Shown here one piece after another: positions 1 to 10,705 of a stretch of 64,000 bases of DNA. Made by a program: the position numbers and the translations under genes. The DNA lies in NCBI GenBank assembly GCA_037039685.1, contig JAWNGF010000003.1, forward strand, positions 3,694,571 through 3,758,570, written 5' to 3'. The notes beneath the pieces are model-generated. The model had not been told where the DNA came from. It ran no database searches and saw only the letters and a list, made by a program, of their open reading frames with translations. Within the stretch, counting starts at the first letter, position 1. Every line of letters begins with the position of its first letter. This stretch comes from Ceratobasidium sp. AG-K (lineage: Eukaryota; Basidiomycota; Agaricomycetes; Cantharellales; Ceratobasidiaceae).

Positions 1-691
1 GGCTCACGGTTATATCCAAAGGACAACATTCTTTTTTCGGAGGACCTTACTCCAAAGCTTACTGACTTTGGGAACGCTACTCTGAAAGAGTATACTCTAC
101 AGTTCTCCCGGACAACGAGTAGAGCAGGAATGTCGCTAAATTGGGTGGTAAATCCCTCCATTCATATTATTTTGTTCGGCTTATTTTACTGGTACTAGGC
201 TCCTGAAGTACTGAAAGAGGAGACTGGACCCACTCCAGAGGCAGATATATGGTCACTCGGAATGGTTCGTTCATAGTGTTCTCAACGCCCAACTTGATGT
301 TAACAACGGAAATGCTGTAGACTATGCTGGTAAGCCTGATAAATGCGTTGATGTACTTGCTGAACCGGTTAAATAGGAGGTAATGACTGGAGAAGCCCCG
401 TATGCTGGGATACTTAAGTTCAGTGTCATGCGGAGGATTGAAAGCAAAATACTGCCCATTCGACCCGAAACCCACGTTCCCTCGCAGAAAAAGTATGCTG
501 ACCTGATCTGGTCGTTATTCAAGGACTGCTGGATCTACGATCCTCTACAACGCCCAAGCGCAATTGAAGCCCAGGAAAAGGTCCGTACATTCGTGTTCGA
601 GTTAGCACAGTGCAGTTTTATAGAATTTATGTAGATGAAGGCGGTGGCCGCGGAAAGAAATCTTGAGCGGTTAAATTTGCATTCGCAATAA
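1..691 (+). CDS. TKL-like protein kinase, array copy 1 (type A), 3' part only
   Basis: Only the C-terminal half of a serine/threonine or TKL-type kinase is in the window. Exons read at 22-147, 199-264, 377-580 and 635-691, joined by GT-AG introns. They encode the DN of the catalytic loop, the DFG motif (DFGNAT), the activation segment ending SLNWVAPE, the WSLGM helix and the CW..DP..RP C-lobe motif. The last exon gives an 18-residue tail (starting MKAVAAERN) and stops at 691. The exon layout matches the three full copies downstream. The tail and the GEAPYAGI region are closest to copy 3, so I call it type A. The P-loop, lysine and HGD lie upstream of the window. Fold assignment is firm; the substrate is unknown. 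Confidence 0.85.
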
Positions 692-988
692 CAACCGTAG
701 TAGGATCGGCTGAATTATTGTGCTGGATGTTGTATCACGCTCGGCGCCCTTGAGCCGCTTGTGTGCCCTTACTTATGCTTGTATGCGGAGTCGACGATAT
801 CCGATGTGGAATGTGAATATTTTGACGGCCAGCTATTTCCCCCTTTGACACAACGTGCAAACCCGTTCGACAACAGTGTCGGGAAGTAGCCAAAGAACAC
901 TTACCGGAATGCCAGACGAGATGTATGCGCTCTCAGCCGCGTTCAACACCGCTGGACCCCATGGTGCAAGAACTGAATCGCTTGGGAA

Positions 989-1255
989 CTATTTAGTGTA
1001 CCGCTCAAGCAAATCAGCTAGAGCGGCCAGTCCTGGGCTCCCCACTCCGAGCTTTATGTCGTCACATTTGAGCCCGAGGATATTCTCGAGGTCAAAGTTG
1101 ACAGCGCCATTGACGGACTCGGTCTTTTCCAGGCCTTCTTTAGAAGGGGTGTACTGGCTAAAGTTGTTACCCAACGACAATAGCCCCTCGCCTGGGCTTG
1201 CTAGCGGCAGTGTGAGTAAGACAACTTTGAGATAAGCATATTTGAATGAAGTCAT
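989..1255 (-). CDS. Small hypothetical protein with a possible signal peptide
   Basis: An 88-codon minus-strand frame begins with a charged then hydrophobic N-terminus (MTSFKYAYLKVVLLTLPLAS) that looks like a secretion signal, followed by a soluble segment rich in Gly and Leu. I do not recognise the family. Downstream of its stop, at about 898-899, a good minus-strand donor (CCG|GTAAGT) is visible, so the frame may be one exon of a decayed larger gene. It lies in DNA that interrupts the kinase repeat unit, so it may have arrived by insertion. Existence as a real gene is doubtful. Confidence 0.25.
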   Translation of the reverse strand: MTSFKYAYLKVVLLTLPLASPGEGLLSLGNNFSQYTPSKEGLEKTESVNGAVNFDLENILGLKCDDIKLGVGSPGLAALADLLERYTK

Positions 1256-1818
1256 AGTAAGAAAGCGTGCGGTAGTGTGTATGTAGAGTTATATTTCCGC
1301 CTCTAATACTGCAATATTTATGCAAACATTATCAATGTGTAATTTTGCCTCACTGACTCTGGCTTGCACCTTGCACCGGAAATTCGCATAATTCAGGCCA
1401 CCCGGAGGACAGGGAGGAAAGTTCGGGCACCATCCACTGCGCATATATTTACAATTGCCAGGTCCTCGGCGTTGCTAAACCAGTATCTACGCGATTCCGG
1501 CCGACTCGGGACGGGCCTGCCAGGCACCGGCTACTCGAACCCATAAATTGGTGCCTGTGAATGGACATGAAGTGTCAACCAATGTCACCGGGTGCCGGCT
1601 TGGACTGGGCCCGGGCACCCAGGATCGGGTCGACGGGTCGCGAGTTAATTACATTTGCAAATGAGAAGCTAACCGAGGAAACTGAGACCTCTGGCCGAGG
1701 GTAGGCAATTAACGGTTAATTACGGTTAATTGCATGTGTAAGTAACTCCTGGTAAGTTACCCAAGACTTCCTTGCCGTACACTAGGCCCTCTCCATGGTA
1801 AGATCTTTGGGCGATTGG

Positions 1819-1830
1819 CACGTGATGGCG
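1819..1830. repeat. Target-site duplication, left copy
   Basis: CACGTGATGGCG occurs here and again, exactly, at 2324-2335. The two copies bracket the LINE fragment. This copy abuts the A-rich 3' end of the element (a T run on the plus strand), as expected for target-primed reverse transcription. Confidence 0.85.
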
Positions 1831-2323
1831 TTTTTTTATAGTCTTTTTTATATATACTATTTATAAGGCGGTCTCCTACGAGGGAGACACCGCAACAAAG
1901 CCAAACATAAACGACAACCAGGTGAGGAACACAGCACACAGGAGAAAGAAAGAAAACACGATTGGTAGAGGACAAGGCTTAGCGGAAGTAAAGATCGTAA
2001 GTAAGCTAAACTAAATATCTGCCTTCTCGGAAGCCAGGAAGCCGAGGACTGCCTTGAGACCCGCAGACGTACTGAACAGATACGAGAGGTTGAGCGAATG
2101 ACTAATAGCCCTGAGAGCGCGCCTTCCAATTTTGTGTTTGGGGCAGGACCGGAACATGTGAGGCACGTTCTGTGAGGGGACTCCGCATGGGCATTTAGGG
2201 GATGGGATGGATCCGATTCGGGTTAGGAATGAAGCGTGGCGGCCGTGGCCAGTGATGGCTCGTACCAACTTGGTACGTACGCCTCTCCTATGACCCGGGT
2301 TTGCGTGTATGGGGTGTAGTTTA
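1831..2323 (-). mobile_element. 5'-truncated non-LTR (LINE) retrotransposon
   Basis: On the minus strand, sequence just inside the right duplication is open in frame and encodes the very end of a LINE ORF2. It has a basic segment, TGHGRHASFL, then a CxC...H...C knuckle (CPCG, 10 residues to H, then C after 5), followed by a helical tail and a stop at 2011-2013. This arrangement is typical of the C-terminus after the RT/RNase H region in plant and fungal LINEs. About 180 bp of 3' UTR follows and ends in an A-rich tail at the left duplication. Only about 490 bp of an element that would be several kb is present, so it is a dead 5'-truncated insertion. It splits the flank between kinase copies 1 and 2. 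Confidence 0.85.
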
Positions 2324-2335
2324 CACGTGATGGCG
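2324..2335. repeat. Target-site duplication, right copy
   Basis: Second exact copy of CACGTGATGGCG, directly next to the 5' truncation point of the LINE. The sequence beyond it (from about 2336) resumes homology with the 5' flanks of kinase copies 3 and 4. Confidence 0.85.
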
Positions 2336-2839
2336 TGGCAAGAAACGGAAAGAGTCGGTGGCGTGGCCTAATTATAAATGCGCTAACATGACCAAGCACT
2401 GGTCAACACAGAGGGCGCTGCCACATTTGGCGCGCTTCTCCTCCAACCGATGTCTTCAGCAACCCCACCAGGCTGCCATAGGGCTTACCCAGTGATACTG
2501 AATGGCCACTGACAACGTGTACTCATTGACTGAGGTGCGGATCGCGTTTCTTGATTTTAAAGCGGCGGTGTCGGTACGGCCAGCGGGCGCTTGTTCATGA
2601 CAACCCCATACTTTAAAATGCAGTGCGAGCCAAGGCCCCACCGTTCAGCTACTGACGGATAACTATTAACGCAAATGTATCGAGGGAATCATACTACTAC
2701 ATTCTAGTCCGCATTCGTCTCGTTGGTGCCTGATCGTCGTGATGAACCAAAAGACATCAGGTCCGGCGACTGAGGGGGGTACCTCACTCTTACACTTGTC
2801 TACGTCTTTGCACACGCTCCTTCTCCACCGACCATTGTA
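2336..2839 (+). promoter_or_regulatory. 5' flank of kinase copy 2, shared by all units
   Basis: This half-kilobase aligns by eye with about 6110-6651 and 10190-10705. All three contain a run of GTCGTGG/GGCGTGG, CAACACNACCAAGCA-type and CCNACNTTTGGC-type boxes in the same order, and then the start exon of the kinase. It is therefore the conserved upstream part of the repeat unit and probably contains the promoter. No specific transcription-factor site can be named. Confidence 0.5.
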
Positions 2840-5358
2840 ATGCTGTTCGACTCCTCCGCTTCCCAGTCCCAACCACGGACGGCGGACCAGCCAACGCACC
2901 ATGATCCTCAGAACCTAGAAGATCTGCCTCAACGGGGAAGCACCGGGCGAGGGCGAGGTGGCTCTGTGAGAGATACCTTGCTTAGTTCGTCGTTTGTACT
3001 TGCTTAATCCTATTCCAGGTAGCTCAGGCCTCTGTTGCTATACTGGAAGAATCAACCAAAGAGCTGTTGAGATCCCTCACAGCGTGGAGCCAGGGTCGCC
3101 TCACCGGAGACGGCTTGAGTGACGCACACGTACGAATGGGTAAGAGTCTCAACCGCTTAATCTGTATTTGTCGAGCGGCTGGCATCGACATGAGGTACGC
3201 ATAACACAATTCTAATCGCTTCTGTGTATAAGATTGAACTCTTGCCATCTTCTAGAGAGGTTGTATCTGTACCTACCGATCTCCGCCCCGTCCTCGAGAA
3301 TCTACTCCAGGGGCAAGCCACTCCGGGGCGCTTCCGCAGGGACCTACCCAAAGCTCGAACTATCGCCGAGGAGCTGCTTGCAACCCTGGGCCGCAAACAG
3401 GCAGAAATTCAAACCGCTACTTCCATTTCTTTGAAACTCCAGAGTGAGACCCCTCTTGATGACACTGTCCAAATCAAGCGCTCGCTCCGGATTAAGGCTA
3501 AGTCTCGTAGTTGTTACCGCACTCACATGAGGAGAAATACATTCGTGGACTCTAAGGCCCTTGTGCTTACTTCGTCCGAAAACCTAGTGAGGGTCGTTGT
3601 AGTTCATAGTCAGCGACCGGCGCTAATTTATTACACGTTAGTCGACCACAGAGCAGGGACAACTAAACGCTCACCCCCAGATGAAACCAGGAGTTCGTTT
3701 GGCGCCGATGTACGTTCTATATCGGCCCTCGATGCCTTATAAAGGGCCTCTGCATGCTGTTGTGGTGAGTGTACCCTACAAATTTGCTGCCCCGAGTTTC
3801 GACTATGCATATATTTACATGTTTGTGACTTCAACAGTGTGAAGCTTTGCCGTTGATCGACTCTAGTCCCGCGCCAGAGGATCCGGACGCCGTTAACCAG
3901 AGTACGATCACTCGCGAGATGGTGAGTTTCCTCTTGCATGACCATCATAATCTACTGCTTACGAATTATGGTCTCTTAGTCCGTTACCGAAATCATCGAA
4001 CATCTTGGCCACCACGGGTGCAAAGATATTACCAGTCAGCTAAACAAGTCCAACTTTAGCGAATACCCCATCTCGACTGGAGGTTGCGGGGACGTGTACT
4101 GTGGCACTCTTAAGAATGGAAACAAAGTAGCAATCAAATGTCTTCGATTACAAATGGATTCGAACGAGCTCTCGAAAAAGCAGCTTCGGGTGAGTAGTAT
4201 ATATGCTAGCGTCGGATTTCTTAACCTAACTCGATTATTAGCGAACTGCACAAGAGTTGTATGTGTGGTCAAAGTGTGTCCACCCTAACGTCGTAGGTTT
4301 AGTTGGCATGGCCCAGTATCGCAATCAGATAGCCATGGTATCACCATGGATGCAATATGGAAATCTGAGGCGTTTACTTGCTCAGGAGCCTCGAGTAGAT
4401 TGTTTCAAGCTGGTGAGGCGAATTCATCCGATGATTAATCCTTGAGTTAAAATAGTTTCCCCAGTGCGCCCAGATTGTCGAGGGAGTCGTATACTTGCAT
4501 GAGGCTGGTGTGGTAGGTGGTTTCCCGCTATTCATGCATTAGGCATTTGTTTACTTTATTATCTTGTAGGTTCACGGGGACCTCAAAGGCGTAAGTGCAT
4601 AAATCCTATACTTGAGTATCGGGGCTCAACTGACATTCACTCAATCTCAAGGACAACATCCTTTTTGGGGATGACCTTACTCCGAGACTAATCGATTTTG
4701 GGAACGCCACCCTGAAAGAGTACACGCTGCGGTTTTCTCAGACCACCAGTAAGGCAGGGATGTCACTAAACTGGGTGGTAAGCATAGTCATCTATGTCAT
4801 CGCGTTTACCCTTCGCTCAATAGTCCCAGGCTCCTGAAGTGCTTAAAGAGGAGACTGGAACCACTCGAGAGGCGGATATATGGTCGCTTGGAATGGTATG
4901 TCTACATCTTATCTTACGGCGGTCTTGGCTCTAACTGTGCTTTTAGACCATGCTAGTTAGTTGTTTCAAATGGTCACAGAGCTTAGTCTGACCGACCTGA
5001 CAGGAGGTGATAACTGGAGATCCGCCGTATAATGGGCTTCGGGAGGTGAATATAATGAGGAAAATCGAAAGGAACGAACATCCCACTCGACCTGAAGAGG
5101 TTATACCCTCGCAAATCAAGCACACCGATCTCCTTTGGTCGCTGTTCGGGCTCTGCTGGACATACAACCCCCTACATCGCCCAAGTGCTGTTGAAGTGAG
5201 AGACAAGGTTAGTGATTTTGAACCTGTATGTGACCCAATATTGACAAGATGCAATGAAGATAAAGGATGTAGTCTTGGAAAGGGATAAGGAGACCTTTCG
5301 TGGTCGGACTCCATTGGCTCAGTTGTTAAAGCCCTGGGTTGACTATATGCAGCTATGA
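2840..5358 (+). CDS. TKL-like protein kinase, array copy 2 (type B), complete
   Basis: Thirteen exons can be read, with all phases agreeing: 2840-2965, 3019-3194, 3256-3586, 3654-3764, 3838-3921, 3980-4189, 4242-4412, 4465-4512, 4570-4590, 4652-4777, 4830-4895, 5004-5207 and 5260-5358. They total 591 codons including the stop. Residues 1-276 form a mainly helical N-terminal region I cannot assign to a family. The kinase domain follows: glycine loop GGCGDVY near 310, VAIK lysine near 329, VHGDLKG at 420-426 (HGD in place of HRD), DFG at 441-443 and APE at 469-471. All catalytic residues are present, so it should be active. HGD loops are common in agaricomycete TKL kinases. No membrane segment is seen, so it is likely cytosolic. 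The first exon is 42 codons, the same length as in copy 4, which supports this start. Confidence 0.85.
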
Positions 5359-6651
5359 TACGCTACTCACGTAGTCTATGGTGTATATAATGATTATGGC
5401 GGGTCTGTAAAGCGCCAATTGCGCTCGGCCCAGAGTGCTATTTGTGTCAGGATGGGCGCCGAGCTGATGGATGCAGCCGGCCGCCCCAAAATGGAGCTTG
5501 GTCCTAGGCAAAGGAAGGCGGAGGTTCCAAAAAGGAACCATCGATCCAAACTGTCCAAGCTAAGCGTTCACTCATATCCAGATACATATTGCGAATCACA
5601 AGTATAGGCGATGAAGATTCTCAGACGATCTAAAATACAACAAAATAGTAGCCAAAGAATACGTTCACTTTCCTCCCTGGCCGTCGCATGAACCATCTCT
5701 GAAGAACGGGTAGAGAATATCCAAAAATCAATGTGTGGGCCGAACCTCAACACAACAGGCGCGCTCGTCCTCCTCCGTTGCTCCTGTCGTCAGCCCAAAA
5801 ATCACCAAGGAGTTCGGTACTTTGAGACAACCATGTTGCCGCACGATGGACAAATGCATTTCTCGACCTCAATCTTTATTCACGGATTAACCCTAGCAGG
5901 CTCACTTTCCTCCCATTGCGGCGATAAGTAGTGAACTCGGCAGCTGCGTATATAGGTTAAAAATGGGGCGAGCAACGGCTCAATCCACTATCCGCCGCAT
6001 GCTACAGTGAATGTCCGAAGCTAGCTTTACTTTCAACTCGCAGGGAGCATGAAAGGGGAGGCGAAGCGAAGCACGATCGAAACCCAGCTCTCCCCAGAAT
6101 TAGGATCTCTGGGAGATGAGCACTCGGCGTCGTGGTAAAGAATGGCCGGGGTTAGTGGCATGGTCCAATAAGCGAACACCACCAAGCAGCAACAAACACG
6201 GAGCCTGCCGCCACGTTTTGCACGCTCCTCCATCGTCAGGTGGTCGACCCCGGCAACCTCACCAGGAAGTTGAAGAATACATCCAACGACACTGGATTGA
6301 AACTGGTAATGTTTACTCGCTGTTGATTGAGGTGCGGATCACGAACCGTGACTCCGGAATATTGGTGACAATCCGACCAGCGAGCGCTCATTCGTGACAG
6401 CCATTGTTTGTAATGGAGCGCCAAGTGGACAAGAAAAGGCCATCGTCAAGCAATCCACGAACAGCAATTTATGCAAACTTCTTGGCGAGATTAACTACTC
6501 TCAGACATTAGCGCCGCCCTAGTTCGCGTTCATCTCGCTGGGACTTGATCACCTTGGCGGAGCTATCAATGTCGAGTTTGGTCACTTGGGGAACCTCGGT
6601 CTTGCACTCAACTCTATCTTCGCAAATACTCGTTTTATCTCGAAAAATGCG
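5359..6651. other. Intergenic spacer between kinase copies 2 and 3
   Basis: No gene is supported. From about 5650 the spacer shares the GTAGCCAAA box and the following C-rich segment with the spacer after copy 3 (from about 9730). Near 6095-6115 it carries the CTCTCC...GGATCTCTGGG core that also occurs in the dispersed repeats of the 20-33 kb region. From about 6110 it becomes the shared 5' flank of the kinase unit. Confidence 0.5.
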
Positions 6652-9545
6652 ATGCCCACCCCCTCTCTGCCCGCCGAAACACGCCAAAAGATCACAAAGC
6701 GACAAACCAGCACACAGGGCTCGGAAGATACGCCGCAGCAAGGAGGCGCTAGACAAAGACAAGCTGTTTCTGTGAGATTTCTGCTGTTTATGGTGCCCTT
6801 CGCGCTCGCTTAACTCCACTCCAGCCAGCTGAATCCGTCGTTACTGGCTGTTAGTTCTCACTACGAGGCTCCTGGAATCTCTCACAGCGTAGAGCAAAGG
6901 AAACCTCACTAGGACCAGCGTCAGCGACGCATACGTTCGGATTGGTAAAAAGCTCAATATTGTGACAGCTACACCTCAAACAGTTGGTATCGACGCGAGG
7001 TATTCACCACATTATTCCAATCGCTTTCGAGTGTAGGGCTGAAAGTTGTTTATTTGTTACAGTTGTGATAGCCGAGACCAAATTGCATTTATCACCAGGA
7101 ATTCAAATTTAGTTACCGGTTCTCCAACTGATTGTAAATTCCATGTTTGTTTGACTTATGACGATCGCCACAACGGATCCTGTCCCCTGGGATTTGCCTC
7201 GTCTTTGTCCCTGTACTCGTGAGTAATCTTTCGTTGGCGGGTGCCATGTACTCTCAACCTTCTGATATAGTGGTTGCAGGCTACGAAACATTTCCCCCAC
7301 AAAAACGGTCTAAACAAGAACCTTCGTCCCGGTGAAAAAGAATAATGCAGTTTGTTGACTTGTATGGAATAAATGAAGGTGGTTCTGTGGTACGTTTATC
7401 ACCACTACTAGGGACTGTCAGGGTCGCTCATGTTTGCTTCAGCCGGAGTCCCCCGCAGAGATTGCCGTCCCTCCAGCCTTAATATTGACGAGGCGGTTGC
7501 TGGAATCCTTAACTCGATGGAGCAACGGGGAGCTGACCGAAAGCGAAGTGAGCGACGTGTATGTTCAGTTGGGCAATCGCTTCAATGTCGCCGTGGCTGC
7601 GTTCCAAGCAAGCGGAATTGACGTGTCGTAAGTACTGTTTTACCTTGTTGCCACATCTACGGGAGTGAACTTCAAATACTCCGTATCCTGCAGGGATTTA
7701 ATGTCAATACCCGATGATCTTCGCTACGTTTTGGAACAGGCGCTTTCAGAGGAGGCAACCCCCGAGAACTTGGAGGCCTATTTACCCGACATCCGAATCA
7801 TTATCAGGCGCCTCCTGAAGGAACTGCGTGTTGAGCGACATGACTATGACACCCAGAAATGGAATCTTTCAGAACTCTCAGGCCGGGAAATATTAGAAAG
7901 TCCAAATCCCCAATATCTGGATGTTGTATCAGAGGTTGGTACAGACGCCGAACCTTTGCACTCACAGCCAGTAAGTCACTTCAGTCATTGGCTTGCTATG
8001 CGTGAGGTCCGGTGACGTTTTTGTGACTTGCGCCTGATTCAACAGGGTAATACTTTGCCATTGGTTGTCCCATTCCGTGATACATCAACTAAGCCCAGGA
8101 TAACTAGCCCAATCACAATCAGTCGCCAGATGGTAAATTCACACTTCCGCCCTGATGCCTTTGTTTGCACTCACAAGGACTGGTCGACGTTAGTCAGTCA
8201 CTGAAGTACTAGAACACCTTAGCCGTCACGGCTGTGATGATATTTCTAGTCAACTCGATACATCCAAGTCAAGCGAGTACCCTATCTTTACAGGTGGTTA
8301 TGGAGATGTCTACCGCGGTGCTCACCTTGATGGACATCCAGTAGCTGTTAAATGTCTTAGGTTGCGCCTGGACTCGGCCGAGATCTCACAGAAGCAGTTG
8401 AGGGTAAGTTTCGTTCACGTTGTAAGTGACTGATTCTGACCTAGATTCTAGCGTGCCGCACAAGAGATATACGTGTGGTCAAAGTGCATTCACCCCAACG
8501 TTGTTGGTCTAACTGGAGTTGCTCAGTATCGAAATCAGCTCGCAATGGTATCGCCATGGATGGAGTATGGAAGTCTGAGGCATCTACTTTCCCGAGAACC
8601 TGGAGTAGATCGGTACAACGTAGTACGGCAAATACGCTCACCGCATAAACCTCAAACTAACCGGCTTTGGCAGTGTGCCCAAATAGTTCATGGAATCGTG
8701 TATCTACATAGCTCTGGCGTTGTGAGCCATTTATTTAACTCAGTCAGATCATTAAGTATTTGCTCACACACTTTCTCGCGAAGGTTCATGGGGACCTCAA
8801 AGGCGTAGGTGTTTCGTCGCCTAACTTATGTTCAAAAGTTTCGACTGACCATTACATCCAAAGGACAACATTCTTTTTTCGTCAGACTTTACTCCAAAAC
8901 TTGCCGACTTTGGAAACGCTACTCTGAGGGAGTACACGTTACTGTTTTCCCAGACCACGAGCAGAGCAGGAATGTCGCTAAATTGGGTGGTAAGCTTCGC
9001 TACATATTCTATTCCGTTTGCATTGATGATGTTGCTACCAGGCTCCTGAGGTGCTAACCGAGGAGACTGAAATCACTCCGGAGGCAGATATCTGGTCACT
9101 TGGAATGGTTTGTCTACGGATTGCCCCATAGCCGTCTTAATGCTGACAAGAGAGACACGATAGACTATGCTGGTATGCTTCCCAAAGAGGTAGCTTGACT
9201 TGGTCTAACTGGTTCGACAGGAGGTAATCACCGGAGAACCCCCATACGCTGGGATACGTGAGTTCAGTATAATGCGGAGGATAGAAGGCAATATACATCC
9301 TGCTCGACCTGAAGCCCACATTCCCTCGCAGAACACGTACGCTGACCTCATCTGGTCATTGTTCAAGGCCTGCTGGACCTATGACCCTCTTCAGCGCCCC
9401 AGCGCAATCGTAGTGCAGGATAAGGTTGGTGTTCTCGTACCTGAGCAATGAATATACATTATTTACATGGTTTATGTAGATGAATACTGTCATTTCGGAA
9501 AGAGATAGAGCGCAGTCAAACTCGCAATTGCAACGACAGCTGTAG
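6652..9545 (+). CDS. TKL-like protein kinase, array copy 3 (type A), probably complete
   Basis: Exon 1 is 6652-6771 (40 codons, donor TCT|GTGAGA), matching exon 1 of copies 2 and 4 in place and phase. The first usable exon 2 begins at 7443 after TTGCTTCAG and is in phase, which makes intron 1 unusually long (671 bp). The helical N-terminal region follows, then the kinase domain: GGYGDVY loop, VAVK lysine, VHGDLKG, DFGNAT, SLNWVAPE and WSLGM. The last exon starts at 9480 and stops at 9545 with the tail MNTVISERDR. All catalytic residues are present. The C-lobe (GEPPYAGI, ADLIWSLFKACWTYDPLQRPSAI) is nearest to copy 1. If exon 1 is not used, an ATG at 7246 is an alternative I could not splice cleanly. 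Confidence 0.8.
6825..6999 (+). pseudogene. Decayed duplicate of kinase exon 2 inside copy 3 intron 1
   Basis: This stretch is the same length and frame as exon 2 of copy 2 (3019-3194) and reads LESLTA, then a TAG stop where copy 2 has Trp (TGG), then SKGNLT...SDAYVRIGKKLN...GIDAR, and ends at an intact AG|GTATTC donor. It therefore keeps its splice-site position but is broken by the stop. A functional exon 2 lies 440 bp further on (from 7443). It may be a leftover from unequal exchange between array members. Confidence 0.7.
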
Positions 9546-10705
9546 TCTGATGTCGATGCAACAATTACATATTGTTCTGTGTTTCCCTATCGCACCATCG
9601 AGCCGGTTACGTGCCCTGACTTGTATGCGTGATTGATGACATCCGATGCAGGCTACGATGTTTGATGGGCATATATTATTTCATTTGACAAAATATGCAC
9701 ATTCGCTTAGTGAACCAGCATAGGGTAGTAGCCAAATAACCCATTCACGTCTCTCTCGAGCAACCATGCAAGCCATCTCCGACCAATGAAGTGGAGGATG
9801 TCCAAAAATTTGACGTGTGAGCTAAGCTCTGCCCCCAAAGGTGCCATTACGCGCCTCCGTCGCCCCAGTCGCACACCCTTCCGTAATCAACAGGCAAGGT
9901 GCTTGGGTCACCGATCGACGCGTGACGGGACAAACGATTCGCCTCGCCCCGCGTGGGGACGAACGGAAGCAGGCGCGTTTGCCCCCATGCGACGACAGAG
10001 CGGTGAACCAATAGCCCTGCTTGATTAAATCTGGGTGCACGACGGCCCCATCCACTATCCATGGCGAACCACAGTGAACGTGCAAAGCTAGCTTTACTTC
10101 CAACTTGCGGGGGGCACGAAAGGAGAGGAACGGTAAAGCACGACCCAAGCTCAGCACTCCCCAGTGGCAGGATCTTTGTGTGGTCGGTACCCGGTGTCGT
10201 GGCCGGGAATGGTCGGGGTCAGTGGCATAGTCGAATAAACAGGTCAACACTACCAAGCAACAGCAAACACGGAGTCTGTCGCCACATTTGGCTGGCTTCT
10301 TCATCCTCCAACAGATGTCTTCAACAGCCTTACTAGGCCGCCAGAAAACTTATCCACCAACATTGGCTCAAGGTTGGTGATGTGTTACTCGTTGGTTTAG
10401 GTACTGATCACGGGCAATGGTCCCAAAGTCGGTGGCACCAGGGCGCTCATTTGCGACAGCCATTATTTGCAATGGTGCCAAGTTGGTGAGACAATGCTCG
10501 TTGCCAAGCGATATATGAACAGCTGTTGACGGAAATGTATTGGTACAATCACGCTACCTTCGGATTTTAGCGCTGTTCTAGTCCGTGTTGGTCTCGCTGG
10601 TGCCTGATCACCATGTGGGGCTAGCTCTGTCAAGCCTGGTCACTAGGGAGGCTTCAGTCTTGGTTTGCATACATCTCCACGAGTTGTCTCCCTCAGTCGG
10701 CCATC
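9546..10705. other. Intergenic spacer between kinase copies 3 and 4
   Basis: No gene is supported. The first 200 bp match the 3' flank of copy 1. The middle (about 9730-9860) matches the spacer after copy 2. The GGATCTTTGTG repeat core is near 10168, and the last 500 bp are the shared 5' flank of the unit. A 160-codon minus-strand frame (9822-10304) crosses repeat DNA and has no recognisable content. Confidence 0.5.

Larger units (their letters stand above)
692..1830. other. Intergenic flank of kinase copy 1 with inserted unrelated DNA
   Basis: From 692 to about 890 the sequence is recognisably the same 3' flank as that after kinase copy 3 (9546-9745), ending in a shared GTAGCCAAA box. After that the similarity stops and does not clearly return until about 2336, so roughly 1.4 kb here is additional DNA. 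It holds a short minus-strand reading frame (989-1255), a GC-rich stretch with small inverted repeats (about 1500-1640), and an AT-rich duplicated CGGTTAATT motif near 1715-1730. No confident gene is visible. Confidence 0.5.

Noticed and set aside
855..1235. 126-codon plus-strand frame
   Set aside because: No motif, no splice context, and it overlaps a more plausible minus-strand frame with a signal-like start.
3224..3742. Single long exon for the kinase copy 2 N-terminal region ending in a stop at 3742
   Set aside because: Intron removal at 3587-3653 and 3765-3837 gives continuous phase and agreement with copy 4; the stop lies in the other frame.
9822..10304. 160-codon minus-strand frame between kinases 3 and 4
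   Set aside because: It runs through repeat and flank DNA shared among units and is not conserved as a frame in the other spacers.
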